NCBI RefSeq assembly: GCF_006715395.1
Contig: NZ_VFNC01000001.1
Coordinates: forward strand, 1,488,001 to 1,552,000
From: Streptomyces sp. SLBN-31
GTDB taxonomy: Bacteria > Actinomycetota > Actinomycetes > Streptomycetales > Streptomycetaceae
Reading direction: 5' to 3'
Length of the DNA: 64,000 nucleotides
The notes under the pieces are model-generated. The model did not search any database, had not been told where the DNA came from, and worked only from the letters and a program-made list of their open reading frames with translations. Shown in pieces: positions 1 through 8,682 of this stretch. Each line of letters opens with the position of its first letter. The stretch's first letter is position 1. The translations under genes were made by a program, and so were the position numbers.

Positions 1-256
1 CATGACCACCCTGCAGCAGCTGGCGGCGCCGGCCGGTCTGCAGGGCCGCGTCGCCGGTCTCACCCAGGCGGTGCTCCTGGCGACCGTGCCCGTCGGCGCG
101 CTGGGCGGCGGCACGCTCGCGGCCGCGCTTGGCGACGTGACGGTGCTGGTGGCGTCCGCCGCGGTCGCGCTGGTGTCGGCCGCCGCCCTCTGGGCGCCGG
201 TGCGCGAAGGGCGGGCGGCGGGGGAGGAGGCCCGGCTAGCCGACCAGCCGCAGTGA
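1..256 (+). CDS. MFS transporter, C-terminal fragment (gene starts before the window)
   Basis: The visible 84 residues, read in the frame beginning at base 2, look like the last transmembrane helices of a major facilitator exporter. There is a loop with LQGRVAGLTQ, matching the usual 'lrGRv' motif before a late helix, then a Gly/Ala-rich helix pair (about residues 20-65) and a charged cytoplasmic tail. The start lies outside the window, so substrate and family cannot be set. Its stop lies inside the 3' end of the convergent NAD-kinase-like gene (21-bp overlap). The fold is fairly sure; the substrate is unknown. Confidence 0.6.
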   Translation, partial: MTTLQQLAAPAGLQGRVAGLTQAVLLATVPVGALGGGTLAAALGDVTVLVASAAVALVSAAALWAPVREGRAAGEEARLADQPQ

Positions 257-1126
257 CGTGCCCGCCACGCCGACCCGCACCGACTGTCCCCAGGTCAGCT
301 CCAGCGCGTCCGTCTCCATCCCGTCCCCGAAGGCGACGAGCCGCTCCGACTCGACGGTGACCTGCAGGCGGGCGGTGGCGGCGAGTTCCCCGGCCACCAG
401 AGACGTCCCGGTGGCAGGCGAAGGCCACGCCTCCCGCACGAACCACAGCAGGCGGTGCTCGGTGGGGCGGGGCAGCTCCACCGAGGCGCCCCGCTCCTGC
501 CACACCGACCTGATCCAGCCCGTCGCGCCGGTCCCCGTGCCCACCAGCACCCCGGAGGAGGCCTGGGCCTCGACGACACCCCCGTCGTCCTCGAGGCCCA
601 GGCGGTACCTGGCCGTCTGGTGTCCGGCGGCGCCCAGGTAGATCTCGTTCAGCGCGACCAGCCGCTGCGTGTCGTCGGCGACGGCCTCGACCATCGTCAG
701 CTCGTCCACGCTCGTCCCGGCCACCGCCAGCAGCTTCGCCGCGTCCCGCGGCCGGTGCCGTACCAGCACGCCCGGGTTGCGGCCGGGATCCGCGTCGATG
801 CCCAGCACCGGCTGTCCGGCGAGGTACTTGGCCACGTTCGCCACCAGACCGTCCTGGCCCACGACCACCACGACGTCCTCCGGGCCGAACAGGAAGCGGT
901 CCAGGTCGGCGCGTTCCACCCGTGCCTGCCGCCAGGTCAGCGGGATGGCCGCGGTCACTTCGGCGAGCGCCCGCCGTGCCCGCCGGTGCCGCTCGGCGAC
1001 CTCCTCGATGTCCCGCCCCCGGGAGGAGAGGAAGAAGGCGGCCTGCCCGTGGGTGCCGTGATGGGCCAGCAACTCCTCGTACTCGGTGATGCGATGGACC
1101 AGGACGGCGCGGGGTGCGAGGCTCAC
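236..1126 (-). CDS. NAD kinase-like protein with altered GGDG motif
   Basis: A 296-residue protein of the NAD kinase/diacylglycerol kinase fold, which phosphorylates NAD(H) to NADP(H) with ATP. The usual GGDG nucleotide loop reads GQDG at about residues 90-93. The NE motif is present at 160-161 ([10 protein letters not shown]), and the Thr/Gly-rich loop GTGTGATG at 196-203 stands where NAD kinases have TPTGSTAY. The GTG start overlaps the stop of the SPFH gene (GTGA), so the two are translationally coupled. The altered GGDG loop means kinase activity cannot be taken for granted; it may be a sensor or a divergent lipid/NAD kinase. Confidence 0.7.
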   Translation of the reverse strand: MSLAPRAVLVHRITEYEELLAHHGTHGQAAFFLSSRGRDIEEVAERHRRARRALAEVTAAIPLTWRQARVERADLDRFLFGPEDVVVVVGQDGLVANVAKYLAGQPVLGIDADPGRNPGVLVRHRPRDAAKLLAVAGTSVDELTMVEAVADDTQRLVALNEIYLGAAGHQTARYRLGLEDDGGVVEAQASSGVLVGTGTGATGWIRSVWQERGASVELPRPTEHRLLWFVREAWPSPATGTSLVAGELAATARLQVTVESERLVAFGDGMETDALELTWGQSVRVGVAGTSLRLVG

Positions 1127-2226
1127 GCCGGTTCCCCGCCGCCGAGCCGCGCCAGCAGTCCCGTCAGCACGTCCGGCGAGACGGTCACGCTGTCGATGCG
1201 CGGCAGGTTCTCCGCCAGCCGGGTCCCGGTGAGGGCGTGCAGGGTCGCCACGTCGACCTCGCCGTGCACCCGCAGCCACGCGGCCTGCGCCTGGGCCCGT
1301 GCCTCGCCGACCTCGCGCTGCGCCTCGGCCTCCGCGCGGGCGAGCCGTACCGTCTTCGTCGCCTCGGCCTCGGCGAGCCGCTCGGTGCGCTGCGCCTCGG
1401 CGTCCGCCAGCCGCACCGACCGGGTCGCCTCCGCCTCCGCGAGCCGGACCGTCCGTGCCGCCTCGGCCTCGGCCCGGACCGCGTCGGCCGCCGCGTGCTC
1501 CTCCGCCTCGCGCCGCGCGTTCGTGCCCCGCTGCTCCACCAACTGCTCCTCGCGGCGGGCGAGTTCGATCTGGCTGGCCAGTTCGTTCTCGGCGATCGTG
1601 CGCTCCCGCTCGACGGCCACGGCCCGGCGCTCGTACGTCGCCCGGTCGGCCTCCTGCTGGATCTGCTCCCGGGCGGGAGTGCGCAGCGCCCGTTCGACCT
1701 CCGGCTCCGGGCGCAGCGCGATCACGCGCACCGCGACCACCTCGATACCGGTCGCCGGCAGGCGCGGTTCGGCCGCGAGGCCCGCCGCGACCCGTTCCCG
1801 TACCGCCGTCACCCCGTCGACCAGCGCCGACGACAGGGACGTACGGGCGAGGACGTCCAGCGCGTGCTGCTGTGCCGTCTCCGTCAGCAGCGTGCCGAGC
1901 TGTTCCAGCGGCGCGCCCCGCCACACCCCGGTGTCCGGGTCGACGGAGAAGTCGAGGCGGGCCGCGGCGAGGGCCGGGTCGCTGATCCGGTACGTCACCG
2001 TCGCCTGCACCGCCACGTCCTGGAAGTCGGACGTGCGGGCATGGAAGGTCATCGCCAACTCGCGGTCGTCGACCGGGACTTCGGACAGTGCCGCGGTCAG
2101 TGCGCGGAACCAGAAGCTGAGCCCCGGCCCGTCGTGCAGCAGCTTTCCGTCCCGGTGGTGCCGGATGTGCGCCGTCGGCGCGCCCCTGAGGTGGCGCCAG
2201 CCCAGGCGCCGGGTGATGTCGGCCAT
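1123..2226 (-). CDS. SPFH/Band-7 domain protein with hendecad coiled coil
   Basis: A 367-residue slipin/flotillin-type scaffold protein. Residues about 40-190 form the SPFH domain, and 190-320 are a long charged helix. Four consecutive 11-residue repeats of the type [11 protein letters not shown] occupy 258-301, the hendecad pattern of right-handed coiled coils. No transmembrane segment is visible, so membrane contact would be peripheral. The start was chosen at ATG 2226 because GAGGGGG precedes it; an in-frame extension upstream has no ribosome site. It heads an operon with the NAD-kinase-like gene, and two dyad operators lie just upstream. Likely a stress- or membrane-associated oligomer; exact role unknown. 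Confidence 0.75.
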   Translation of the reverse strand: MADITRRLGWRHLRGAPTAHIRHHRDGKLLHDGPGLSFWFRALTAALSEVPVDDRELAMTFHARTSDFQDVAVQATVTYRISDPALAAARLDFSVDPDTGVWRGAPLEQLGTLLTETAQQHALDVLARTSLSSALVDGVTAVRERVAAGLAAEPRLPATGIEVVAVRVIALRPEPEVERALRTPAREQIQQEADRATYERRAVAVERERTIAENELASQIELARREEQLVEQRGTNARREAEEHAAADAVRAEAEAARTVRLAEAEATRSVRLADAEAQRTERLAEAEATKTVRLARAEAEAQREVGEARAQAQAAWLRVHGEVDVATLHALTGTRLAENLPRIDSVTVSPDVLTGLLARLGGGEPA

Positions 2227-2237
2227 CGGACCCCCTC

Positions 2238-2294
2238 GTTCTCGTCTCCCCGACGATAACCGGAAGCCCTCGTTATCGTCAAGAGGACGAGAAT
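2238..2294. promoter_or_regulatory. Two tandem 23-bp dyad operators between the SPFH gene and arcA
   Basis: GTTCTCGTC-N5-GACGATAAC (2238-2260) and GTTATCGTC-N5-GACGAGAAT (2272-2294) are near-identical inverted repeats. Their arms are 9 bp, their spacers 5 bp, and they sit 34 bp apart. The inner arms are exact complements, so the whole block is also one large nested dyad centred near 2266. The first site ends just before the SPFH ribosome site, and arcA starts about 60 bp downstream of the second. This looks like a paired repressor site; the regulator is not identifiable here. Confidence 0.6.
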
Positions 2295-2356
2295 TGGGGA
2301 CGGAAGAAACCCACGAGCCACGGGTCAAGTCGCCCCCCGGTGGTCAGGATGGAGGC

Positions 2357-3577
2357 ATGGGATTCCATGTCGACTCCGAGGCCGGGCGGCTGCGCCGCGT
2401 CATCCTTCACCGGCCCGATCTCGAGCTCAAAAGGCTCACCCCCAGCAACAAGGACGCACTGCTCTTCGACGACGTTCTGTGGGTGCGCCGGGCGCGCGCC
2501 GAGCACGACGGCTTCGCCGACGTCCTGCGCGACCGCCAGGTCGCCGTCCACCTCTTCGGCGACCTGCTCACCGAGGCCCTGGCGATCCCGGCGGCCCGCA
2601 CCCTCGTCCTGGACCGGGTCTTCGACGAGAAGGAGTACGGCGTCCTGGCCACCGACCACCTCAGAGCCGCCTTCGAGACCATGCCCCCGGCCGAGCTGGC
2701 GGAGGCGCTGGTCGGCGGCATGACCAAACGCGAGTTCCTGGACGCGCACCCGGAGCCGACCTCGGTCCGCTTCCACGTCATGGACCTCGACGACTTCCTC
2801 CTCGCCCCGCTGCCCAACCACCTCTTCACCCGCGACACCTCCGCCTGGATCTACGACGGGGTCTCCGTCAACGCCATGCGCTGGCCGGCCCGGCAGCGTG
2901 AGACGGTCCACTTCGAGGCGATCTACCGGCACCACCCGCTCTTCCGCGACGAGACCTTCCATGTCTGGTCGGAGGGGCAGGTCGACTACCCGTCCACGAT
3001 CGAGGGCGGGGACGTCCTGGTCATCGGCAACGGCGCCGTCCTGATCGGCATGAGCGAGCGGACCACGCCGCAGGCCGTCGAGATGCTCGCGCACAAGCTC
3101 TTCGCGGCCGGCTCGGCCCGGACCATCGTCGCCCTCGACATGCCCAAGCGGCGCGCCTTCATGCACCTCGACACCGTGATGACGATGGTCGACGGCGACA
3201 CCTTCACCCAGTACGCGGGCCTCGGGATGCTCCGCTCGTACACCATCGAGCCGGGCGTCGGCGAGGAGCTGAAGGTCACCGACCATCCGCCGGAGCACAT
3301 GCACCGTGCGATCGCCGCCGCCCTCGGGCTGAGCGAGATCCGCGTCCTGACCGCCACGCAGGACGTGCACGCCGCCGAGCGGGAGCAGTGGGACGACGGC
3401 TGCAACGTCCTGGCCGTCGAACCGGGCGTCGTCGTCGCCTACGAGCGCAACGCCACCACCAACACCCACCTGCGCAAGCAGGGCATCGAGGTCATCGAGA
3501 TCCCGGGCAGCGAGCTGGGGCGGGGGAGGGGCGGGCCGCGCTGCATGAGCTGCCCGGTCGAACGCGAGGCCGTATAG
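2357..3577 (+). CDS. arcA: Arginine deiminase
   Basis: A 406-residue cytoplasmic enzyme that hydrolyses L-arginine to citrulline and ammonia, the first step of the arginine deiminase pathway. Family hallmarks are present: NHLFTRDTS with the catalytic Asp near 160, EGGD at 217-220, the MHLDT His at 270, and the C-terminal GGPRCMSC with the nucleophilic Cys at about 396. Length matches bacterial ArcA. ATG 2357 follows GGATGGAGG. The ornithine carbamoyltransferase gene follows 80 bp later. No carbamate kinase or ArcD antiporter gene is in this window. Confidence 0.93.
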   Translation: MGFHVDSEAGRLRRVILHRPDLELKRLTPSNKDALLFDDVLWVRRARAEHDGFADVLRDRQVAVHLFGDLLTEALAIPAARTLVLDRVFDEKEYGVLATDHLRAAFETMPPAELAEALVGGMTKREFLDAHPEPTSVRFHVMDLDDFLLAPLPNHLFTRDTSAWIYDGVSVNAMRWPARQRETVHFEAIYRHHPLFRDETFHVWSEGQVDYPSTIEGGDVLVIGNGAVLIGMSERTTPQAVEMLAHKLFAAGSARTIVALDMPKRRAFMHLDTVMTMVDGDTFTQYAGLGMLRSYTIEPGVGEELKVTDHPPEHMHRAIAAALGLSEIRVLTATQDVHAAEREQWDDGCNVLAVEPGVVVAYERNATTNTHLRKQGIEVIEIPGSELGRGRGGPRCMSCPVEREAV

Positions 3578-3589
3578 GCGCACATTCAT

Positions 3590-3605
3590 GTGCATAGAAA
3601 TGCTG
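3590..3605. promoter_or_regulatory. Possible ArgR (ARG) box upstream of the ornithine carbamoyltransferase gene
   Basis: TGCAT-AGAA-ATGCT fits the ARG-box core TGnAT-N4-ATnCA at all but one fixed base. It lies about 55 bp before the ornithine carbamoyltransferase start in a short AT-richer gap. ArgR control of an ornithine carbamoyltransferase gene is expected in Streptomyces. Only one box is clear, while ArgR usually uses pairs, so this is tentative. Confidence 0.35.
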
Positions 3606-3657
3606 AAGGTCGTATAGACTTCCACGGTCCGTTGTTCCCGCATCTCTGGAGCGCCCC

Positions 3658-4665
3658 ATGGCGACAGTCCCGACCGCCCTCGCCGGGCGCCACTTCCTCA
3701 AGGAGCTCGACTTCACCGCGGAGGAGTTCCTCGGCCTGGTCGGGCTGGCCGCGGAGCTGAAGGCGGCCAAGAAGGCCGGGGCCGAGAAGCGGTACCTCAA
3801 GGGCAGGAACATCGCGCTGATCTTCGAGAAGACCTCGACGCGCACGCGCTGCGCGTTCGAGGTCGCCGCCGCGGACCAGGGCGCCTCGACGACCTACCTC
3901 GACCCGTCCGGCTCGCAGATCGGGCACAAGGAGTCCGTGAAGGACACCGCGCGCGTGCTCGGCCGGATGTACGACGCGATCGAGTACCGGGGCGACAGCC
4001 AGCAGAAGGTCGAGGAGCTGGCCGCCCACGCCGGCGTGCCCGTCTACAACGGCCTCACCGACGACTGGCACCCCACCCAGATGCTCGCCGACGTGCTCAC
4101 CATGACCGAGCACACCGCCAAGCCGGTCGACCGGATCGCCTTCGCCTACCTCGGCGACGCCCGCTTCAACATGGGCAACTCCTACCTGATCACCGGCGCC
4201 CTGCTCGGCATGGACGTCCGCATCGTGGCCCCGAAGCACTACTGGCCGGTCCAGGAGGTCATCGACCGGGCACACGAACTCGCCGGGGCGAGCGGCGCCC
4301 GGATCACGCTGACCGAGACCCTGGCCGACGGCGTCCGGGGCGCCGACTTCGTCGCCACCGACGTCTGGGTCTCCATGGGTGAGCCCAAGGAGGTCTGGAG
4401 CGAGCGGATCGCCGCGCTCGCCCCGTACGCCGTGACCATGGACGTCCTGCGCGCCACCGGCAACCCCGACGTCAGGTTCCTGCACTGTCTGCCGGCCTTC
4501 CACGACCTGGGCACCAAGGTGGGGCAGGAGATCCACGACAGCCACGGCCTCACGTCGCTGGAGGTGACCGACGAGGTCTTCGAGTCGGCCCACTCGGTGG
4601 TCTTCGACGAGGCCGAGAACCGGCTGCACACGATCAAGGCGATCCTGGTCGCCACCCTGGCCTGA
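3658..4665 (+). CDS. argF: Ornithine carbamoyltransferase
   Basis: A 335-residue cytoplasmic transcarbamylase joining carbamoyl phosphate and ornithine to give citrulline, or running in reverse in the deiminase pathway. It shows the carbamoyl-phosphate loop STRTRCAFE (about residue 60), the HPTQMLAD motif, and the ornithine-site HCLPAFHD near residue 280. ATG 3658 gives the usual family length. Pairing with arcA suggests catabolic use, although the same enzyme could serve biosynthesis; argF or arcB are both reasonable names. Confidence 0.92.
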   Translation: MATVPTALAGRHFLKELDFTAEEFLGLVGLAAELKAAKKAGAEKRYLKGRNIALIFEKTSTRTRCAFEVAAADQGASTTYLDPSGSQIGHKESVKDTARVLGRMYDAIEYRGDSQQKVEELAAHAGVPVYNGLTDDWHPTQMLADVLTMTEHTAKPVDRIAFAYLGDARFNMGNSYLITGALLGMDVRIVAPKHYWPVQEVIDRAHELAGASGARITLTETLADGVRGADFVATDVWVSMGEPKEVWSERIAALAPYAVTMDVLRATGNPDVRFLHCLPAFHDLGTKVGQEIHDSHGLTSLEVTDEVFESAHSVVFDEAENRLHTIKAILVATLA

Positions 4666-4713
4666 CCTGCCGGGCCGCCCCCGGGCCCGCCACCGACGTG
4701 ACCGGCCCCGCCG

Positions 4714-5166
4714 TCACACGGCCCGGCGCTGCGGGGGCACGCAGGGCAGCCGGAACCACACCGCCTTCCCGGAATGCGTCGCCCGGTGCCCGCAGGACGA
4801 GCTGAGCGCGCGGATCAGCAGCAGCCCGCGCCCGTGCTCCTGCCAGGGGTCGGGCATCCCCGGGCCCGGTGTCGTCAGATCGCCCGGGGGTGCCGGGTCG
4901 GGGTCGTGGACCTCCACCCGGCAGCCGGACGGCAGCAGCTCCACGACCAGCTCTATCGGAGCGTCCCCCGTGGTGTGCTCCACGGCGTTCGCGACCAGCT
5001 CCGCCGTCAGCAGCTCCGCGGTGTCGCTGTCCGCCCCGTGCTCCAGCTCGGCCAGCGCCGTGCGCACGAGCGCGCGGGCCACGGGCACGGCCGCGGCGGA
5101 GTGCGGCAGCGCGACGCGCCAGGAGGCGGAGGAGGCGGGGCGTTCTTGCAAGATGGGTCCGTTCAT
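4714..5166 (-). CDS. ATP-binding regulatory protein, anti-sigma factor (RsbW) type
   Basis: A 150-residue HATPase_c domain of the small stand-alone kind that is very abundant in Streptomyces. An N-box (ELVANAVEHT, about residues 53-62), a D-containing G1 box (VEVHDPDPAPP) and a G2 box (GRGLLLIRAL) are in order. Such proteins can be serine kinases of anti-sigma antagonists or anti-sigma factors. No partner STAS-domain or sigma gene adjoins it, so the target is unknown. It is divergent from the enoyl-CoA hydratase gene. The gap 5167-5464 holds the promoter of the latter and nothing else recognised. Confidence 0.82.
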   Translation of the reverse strand: MNGPILQERPASSASWRVALPHSAAAVPVARALVRTALAELEHGADSDTAELLTAELVANAVEHTTGDAPIELVVELLPSGCRVEVHDPDPAPPGDLTTPGPGMPDPWQEHGRGLLLIRALSSSCGHRATHSGKAVWFRLPCVPPQRRAV

Positions 5167-5381
5167 CAGCAGGCAATCCTGCTTTCAACCGTATGAATCC
5201 TACGGGCCCGCTCACAGAGACGTCGGGCGGGCGCCGTACGGGACCTTCGGCCCCGTTGCCGGGCGGCTTACCCGTAACAACGGCCTGCCTCGCGCGGCAG
5301 CTCCCGCCGTTGCCGCTTCGTCGACGAGCCGTGACGGATGTGACGGCGCCGGGTCACAATCAGCCGCCTTATTGCGCGCTC

Positions 5382-5411
5382 GTGACGACAGTCACGGATG
5401 AGTGATAGCTT
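5382..5411 (+). promoter_or_regulatory. Promoter with TGAC-N4-GTCA operator upstream of the enoyl-CoA hydratase gene
   Basis: GTGACGACAGTCA (5382-5394) contains the dyad TGAC-GACA-GTCA. It overlaps a plausible -35 (GTGACG, 5382-5387) placed 18 bp before TAGCTT (5406-5411). The same 13 bases with the same 18-bp spacing to a -10-like hexamer recur upstream of the acyl-CoA dehydrogenase gene at 13993-14022. A repressor, most simply the PaaX-type protein encoded at 11.5-12.3 kb, would block RNA polymerase at both. Confidence 0.6.
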
Positions 5412-5464
5412 CGAAGGGCAGAGCTCGGTACGGCAGCGCCCCGTCCCCCAGGAGGCCGCACGTC

Positions 5465-6292
5465 ATGAGTCCCTTCACCGGCTCGGCCGCCCGCACCTCC
5501 CGCTGGGAGCACCTGCGCGTCGACCTCGCCGACACCGTCGCCACCGTCACCCTCGCCCGCCCCGACAAACTCAACGCGCTCACCTTCGGCGCCTACGCCG
5601 ACCTGCGCGACCTGCTCGCCGAGCTGTCCCGCGAGCGGTCCGTACGGGCCCTGGTGCTGGCCGGCGAGGGACGCGGTTTCTGCTCAGGCGGCGACGTCGA
5701 CGAGATCATCGGCGCGACCCTCGCCATGGACACCGCCCAGCTCCTCGACTTCAACCGCATGACCGGCCAGACCGTCCGGGCGATCCGCGAGTGCCCGTTC
5801 CCGGTGATCGCGGCGGTGCACGGGGTGGCGGCGGGCGCCGGAGCCGTCCTGGCCCTGGCCGCCGACTTCCGGATCGCCGACCCCACCGCCCGGTTCGCGT
5901 TCCTGTTCACCCGGGTGGGCCTCTCGGGCGGCGACATGGGCGCGGCCTACCTGCTGCCGAGGGTGGTCGGGCTCGGTCACGCGACCCGGCTGCTGATGCT
6001 GGGCGAACCGGTGCGGGCACCGGAGGCCGAGCGCATCGGGCTGATCAGCGAGCTGACGGAGGAGGGCCGGGCCGACGAGGCCGCGCAGGCCCTCGCCCGC
6101 CGCCTGGCCGACGGGCCGGCCCTGGCGTACGCACAGACGAAGGCGCTGCTCACGGCCGAACTGGACATGCCGCTCGCCGCCGCGGTCGAACTGGACGCCT
6201 CCACCCAGGCCCTCCTCATGAACGGCGAGGACTACGCCGAGTTCCACGCGGCCTTCACGGAGAAGCGCCCGCCGAAATGGCGAGGGAGGTAG
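5465..6292 (+). CDS. Enoyl-CoA hydratase/isomerase family protein
   Basis: A 275-residue crotonase-fold enzyme. Its oxyanion-hole segments are GRGFCSGGDVDE (about residues 73-84) and AAVHGVAAGAGAVLALAADFRIAD (about 118-141), followed by the usual GLSGGDMGAAYLLPR helix. The start ATG 5465 follows GGAGG. It is followed 2 bp later by the bifunctional monooxygenase/reductase gene, so the two form an operon. In the aerobic 2-aminobenzoyl-CoA pathway a hydratase of this family acts on the dearomatised ring, which is the likely role here. Exact substrate is inferred from context. Confidence 0.85.
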   Translation: MSPFTGSAARTSRWEHLRVDLADTVATVTLARPDKLNALTFGAYADLRDLLAELSRERSVRALVLAGEGRGFCSGGDVDEIIGATLAMDTAQLLDFNRMTGQTVRAIRECPFPVIAAVHGVAAGAGAVLALAADFRIADPTARFAFLFTRVGLSGGDMGAAYLLPRVVGLGHATRLLMLGEPVRAPEAERIGLISELTEEGRADEAAQALARRLADGPALAYAQTKALLTAELDMPLAAAVELDASTQALLMNGEDYAEFHAAFTEKRPPKWRGR

Positions 6293-6294
6293 GG

Positions 6295-8682
6295 ATGCCT
6301 TCGTCCAAGGGGAATGTGCCGGCCTCAGGGGCGCGGGGCCCTGCCGAATCCGCGGCTACCGCCGCGCGGGCGCGACAAGCCGCGACGATCCCGCAGCCGC
6401 CGACGAAGCCCGACGCCCCCCTACGAGTAGCGGTCATCGGCGGCGGCCCCGGCGGCCTGTACGCCGCAGCCCTCCTCAAGCGGCTCGACCCTCGGCGCGA
6501 GGTCACCGTCTGGGAGCGCAACGCCCCCGACGACACCTTCGGCTTCGGCGTGGTCCTCTCCGACGAGACCCTCGGCGGCATCGAACACGCCGACCCGGTC
6601 GTCTACGAGGCCCTCCAGCGGGACTTCGTCCGCTGGGACGACATCGACATCGTGCACCGGGGCGTACGGCACACCTCCGGCGGCCACGGCTTCGCCGCGC
6701 TCGGCAGGAAACGCCTTCTGGAGATCCTGCACGACCGCTGCCGCGATCTGGGCGTGGATCTCCGCTTCCGTACCGAGGCCCCGGCCGGCCTGGCGGACAC
6801 CCACGACCTCGTCATCGCGGCCGACGGAGTCAACAGCACCACCCGCGAGGCCCACGCCCCTGTGTTCGGCCCCCATGTGGTTTCGCACCACTGCCGCTAC
6901 ATCTGGCTCGCCGCCGACTTCGCCTTCGACGCCTTCCGCTTCGACATCGCCGAGACCGAACACGGGGTGATGCAGCTGCACGGCTACCCCTACGCGGCCG
7001 ACGCGTCCACCGTGATCGTCGAGATGCACGAGGACGTCTGGCGGGCGGCCGGCTTCGCCGACCTCGACGCGGCCGAGTCCGTCGAGCGCTGCGCCAAGAT
7101 CTTCGCCGACACCCTCAAGGGCAGGCCCCTGCGGAGCAACAACTCCGCCTGGACGACCTTCCGTACCGTCACCAACGCGCACTGGTCCCACGGCAACGTC
7201 GTCCTCCTCGGCGACGCCGCCCACACCGCCCACTTCTCCATCGGCTCCGGCACCAAACTGGCCGTCGAGGACGCCCTCGCCCTCGCCGCCTGCCTGGAGG
7301 AACAGCCCTCGCTGGAGAACGCGTTGACGGCCTACGAGGAAGAGCGCAAGCCGGTCGTCGCCTCCACCCAGCGCGCCGCCCGGGCCAGCCTGGAGTGGTT
7401 CGAGAACCTCGGCCTGTACGTCGACCAGCCGTCCCTCCAGTTCGCCTTCAACCTGCTCACCCGCAGCCGCCGCGTCACCCACGACAACCTGCGGCTGCGC
7501 GACAGCGGCTTCACCACCTCCGTGGAGGAGGAGTTCGGCTGCCCGCCCGGCACACCCCCGATGTTCACGCCGTTCCGACTGCGCGGTCTGACCCTGCGCA
7601 ACCGGGTCGTCGTCTCGCCCATGGACATGTACTCGGCGGTCGACGGCGTCCCCGGCGACTTCCACCTCGTCCACCTCGGCGCGCGCGCCCTCGGCGGCGC
7701 CGGGCTGGTGATGACCGAGATGGTCTGCGTCAGCGAGGAGGGCCGGATCACCCCCGGCTGCACCGGGCTCTACACCGGCGAACAGGCCGACTCCTGGAAG
7801 CGGATCACCGACTTCGTGCACGCCCAGTCGCCCGGCACGGCGATCGGCGTGCAGCTCGGCCACTCCGGCCGCAAGGGCTCGACCAGGCTGATGTGGGAGG
7901 GCATGGACGAGCCGCTGCCCGAGGGCAACTGGCCGCTCGTGGCCGCCTCCCCCGTGCCGTACAAGCCCGCCGGTCAGGTCCCGCGCGAGCTGACGCCCGC
8001 CCAACTCGCCGACCTGCGCGCGCAGTTCACCTCCGCCGCCCGGCGGGCCGCCCGCGCCGGATTCGACCTGCTCGAACTGCACTGCGCGCACGGCTACCTG
8101 CTCTCCGGCTTCCTCTCCCCGCTGACCAACCGCCGCACCGACGCCTACGGCGGCTCCCCGGAGAACCGGCTCCGCTTCCCGCTGGAGGTCTTCGACGCCG
8201 TCCGGGACGTGTGGCCGCGGGATCGGCCCATGACGGTCCGCATCTCCGCCACCGACTGGGCCGAGGGCGGCAACACCGCCGAGGACGCCGTGGAGATCGC
8301 CCGCGCCTTCGCCGCGCACGGCGCCGACGCGATCGACGTGTCGACCGGGCAGGTCGTGGCCGACGAACGCCCGGAGTTCGGGCGGTCGTACCAGACGCCG
8401 TTCGCCGACCGCATCCGGCACCGGGTGGGCGTCCCGGTGATCGCGGTCGGCGCGATCTCCTCCTGGGACGACGTCAACTCCCTGATCCTCGCCGGGCGTA
8501 CGGATCTGTGCGCCCTCGCCCGGCCGCACCTGTACGACCCGCACTGGACGCTGCACGCTGCCGCCGAGCAGGGGTACGACGGTCCGGGCGTCGTCTGGCC
8601 GGCTCCCTACCGGGCGGGCAGCCGCCGTCCGCAGACCGGACGGACGGACGCCCCCAAACCCCGACTCACCCTGCGTCGTTGA
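6295..8682 (+). CDS. Bifunctional 2-aminobenzoyl-CoA/salicylyl-CoA monooxygenase-reductase
   Basis: A 795-residue fusion. Residues about 45-420 are a p-hydroxybenzoate-hydroxylase-type FAD monooxygenase, with dinucleotide loop VIGGGPGGLYAA and the FAD-pyrophosphate motif GDAAHTAHFSIGSG. Residues about 425-770 are an Old Yellow Enzyme-type reductase (FTPFRLRGLTLRNR start; HCAHGYLLSGFLSP). This arrangement is that of 2-aminobenzoyl-CoA monooxygenase/reductase and proteins annotated salicylyl-CoA 5-hydroxylase, which hydroxylate and partly reduce the aromatic CoA ester. ATG 6295 follows GGAGGTAGGG. The first roughly 45 residues are a low-complexity leader encoded by a dispersed repeat. Its 3' end overlaps convergent cysN by 17 bp. 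Confidence 0.85.
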   Translation: MPSSKGNVPASGARGPAESAATAARARQAATIPQPPTKPDAPLRVAVIGGGPGGLYAAALLKRLDPRREVTVWERNAPDDTFGFGVVLSDETLGGIEHADPVVYEALQRDFVRWDDIDIVHRGVRHTSGGHGFAALGRKRLLEILHDRCRDLGVDLRFRTEAPAGLADTHDLVIAADGVNSTTREAHAPVFGPHVVSHHCRYIWLAADFAFDAFRFDIAETEHGVMQLHGYPYAADASTVIVEMHEDVWRAAGFADLDAAESVERCAKIFADTLKGRPLRSNNSAWTTFRTVTNAHWSHGNVVLLGDAAHTAHFSIGSGTKLAVEDALALAACLEEQPSLENALTAYEEERKPVVASTQRAARASLEWFENLGLYVDQPSLQFAFNLLTRSRRVTHDNLRLRDSGFTTSVEEEFGCPPGTPPMFTPFRLRGLTLRNRVVVSPMDMYSAVDGVPGDFHLVHLGARALGGAGLVMTEMVCVSEEGRITPGCTGLYTGEQADSWKRITDFVHAQSPGTAIGVQLGHSGRKGSTRLMWEGMDEPLPEGNWPLVAASPVPYKPAGQVPRELTPAQLADLRAQFTSAARRAARAGFDLLELHCAHGYLLSGFLSPLTNRRTDAYGGSPENRLRFPLEVFDAVRDVWPRDRPMTVRISATDWAEGGNTAEDAVEIARAFAAHGADAIDVSTGQVVADERPEFGRSYQTPFADRIRHRVGVPVIAVGAISSWDDVNSLILAGRTDLCALARPHLYDPHWTLHAAAEQGYDGPGVVWPAPYRAGSRRPQTGRTDAPKPRLTLRR
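6325..6407 (+). repeat. Copy of a dispersed Streptomyces intergenic repeat inside the monooxygenase leader
   Basis: The stretch begins CAGGGGCGCGGGG, continues through GCGCGACAAGCCGCGACGA and ends CCGCAGCCGCCGACGA. It resembles a short palindromic element common between Streptomyces genes. The element at 47850-47925, read on the minus strand, shares GGGGCGCGGGG...GCGACAAGCC...CGCGGCCGCC. Here it is translated as a Ser/Ala/Arg-rich leader ahead of the FAD domain. Confidence 0.55.

Noticed and set aside
455..2258. Long plus-strand open frame opposite the SPFH and NAD-kinase-like genes
   Set aside because: Arg/Ala/Ser-rich shadow of the minus-strand genes in high-GC DNA. It is continuous with arcA only because no stop intervenes; arcA starts at the Shine-Dalgarno-preceded ATG 2357.
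6277..6294. Earlier ATG for the bifunctional monooxygenase (MAREVG...)
   Set aside because: It overlaps the hydratase end and lacks a spaced ribosome site, whereas ATG 6295 follows GGAGGTAGGG.
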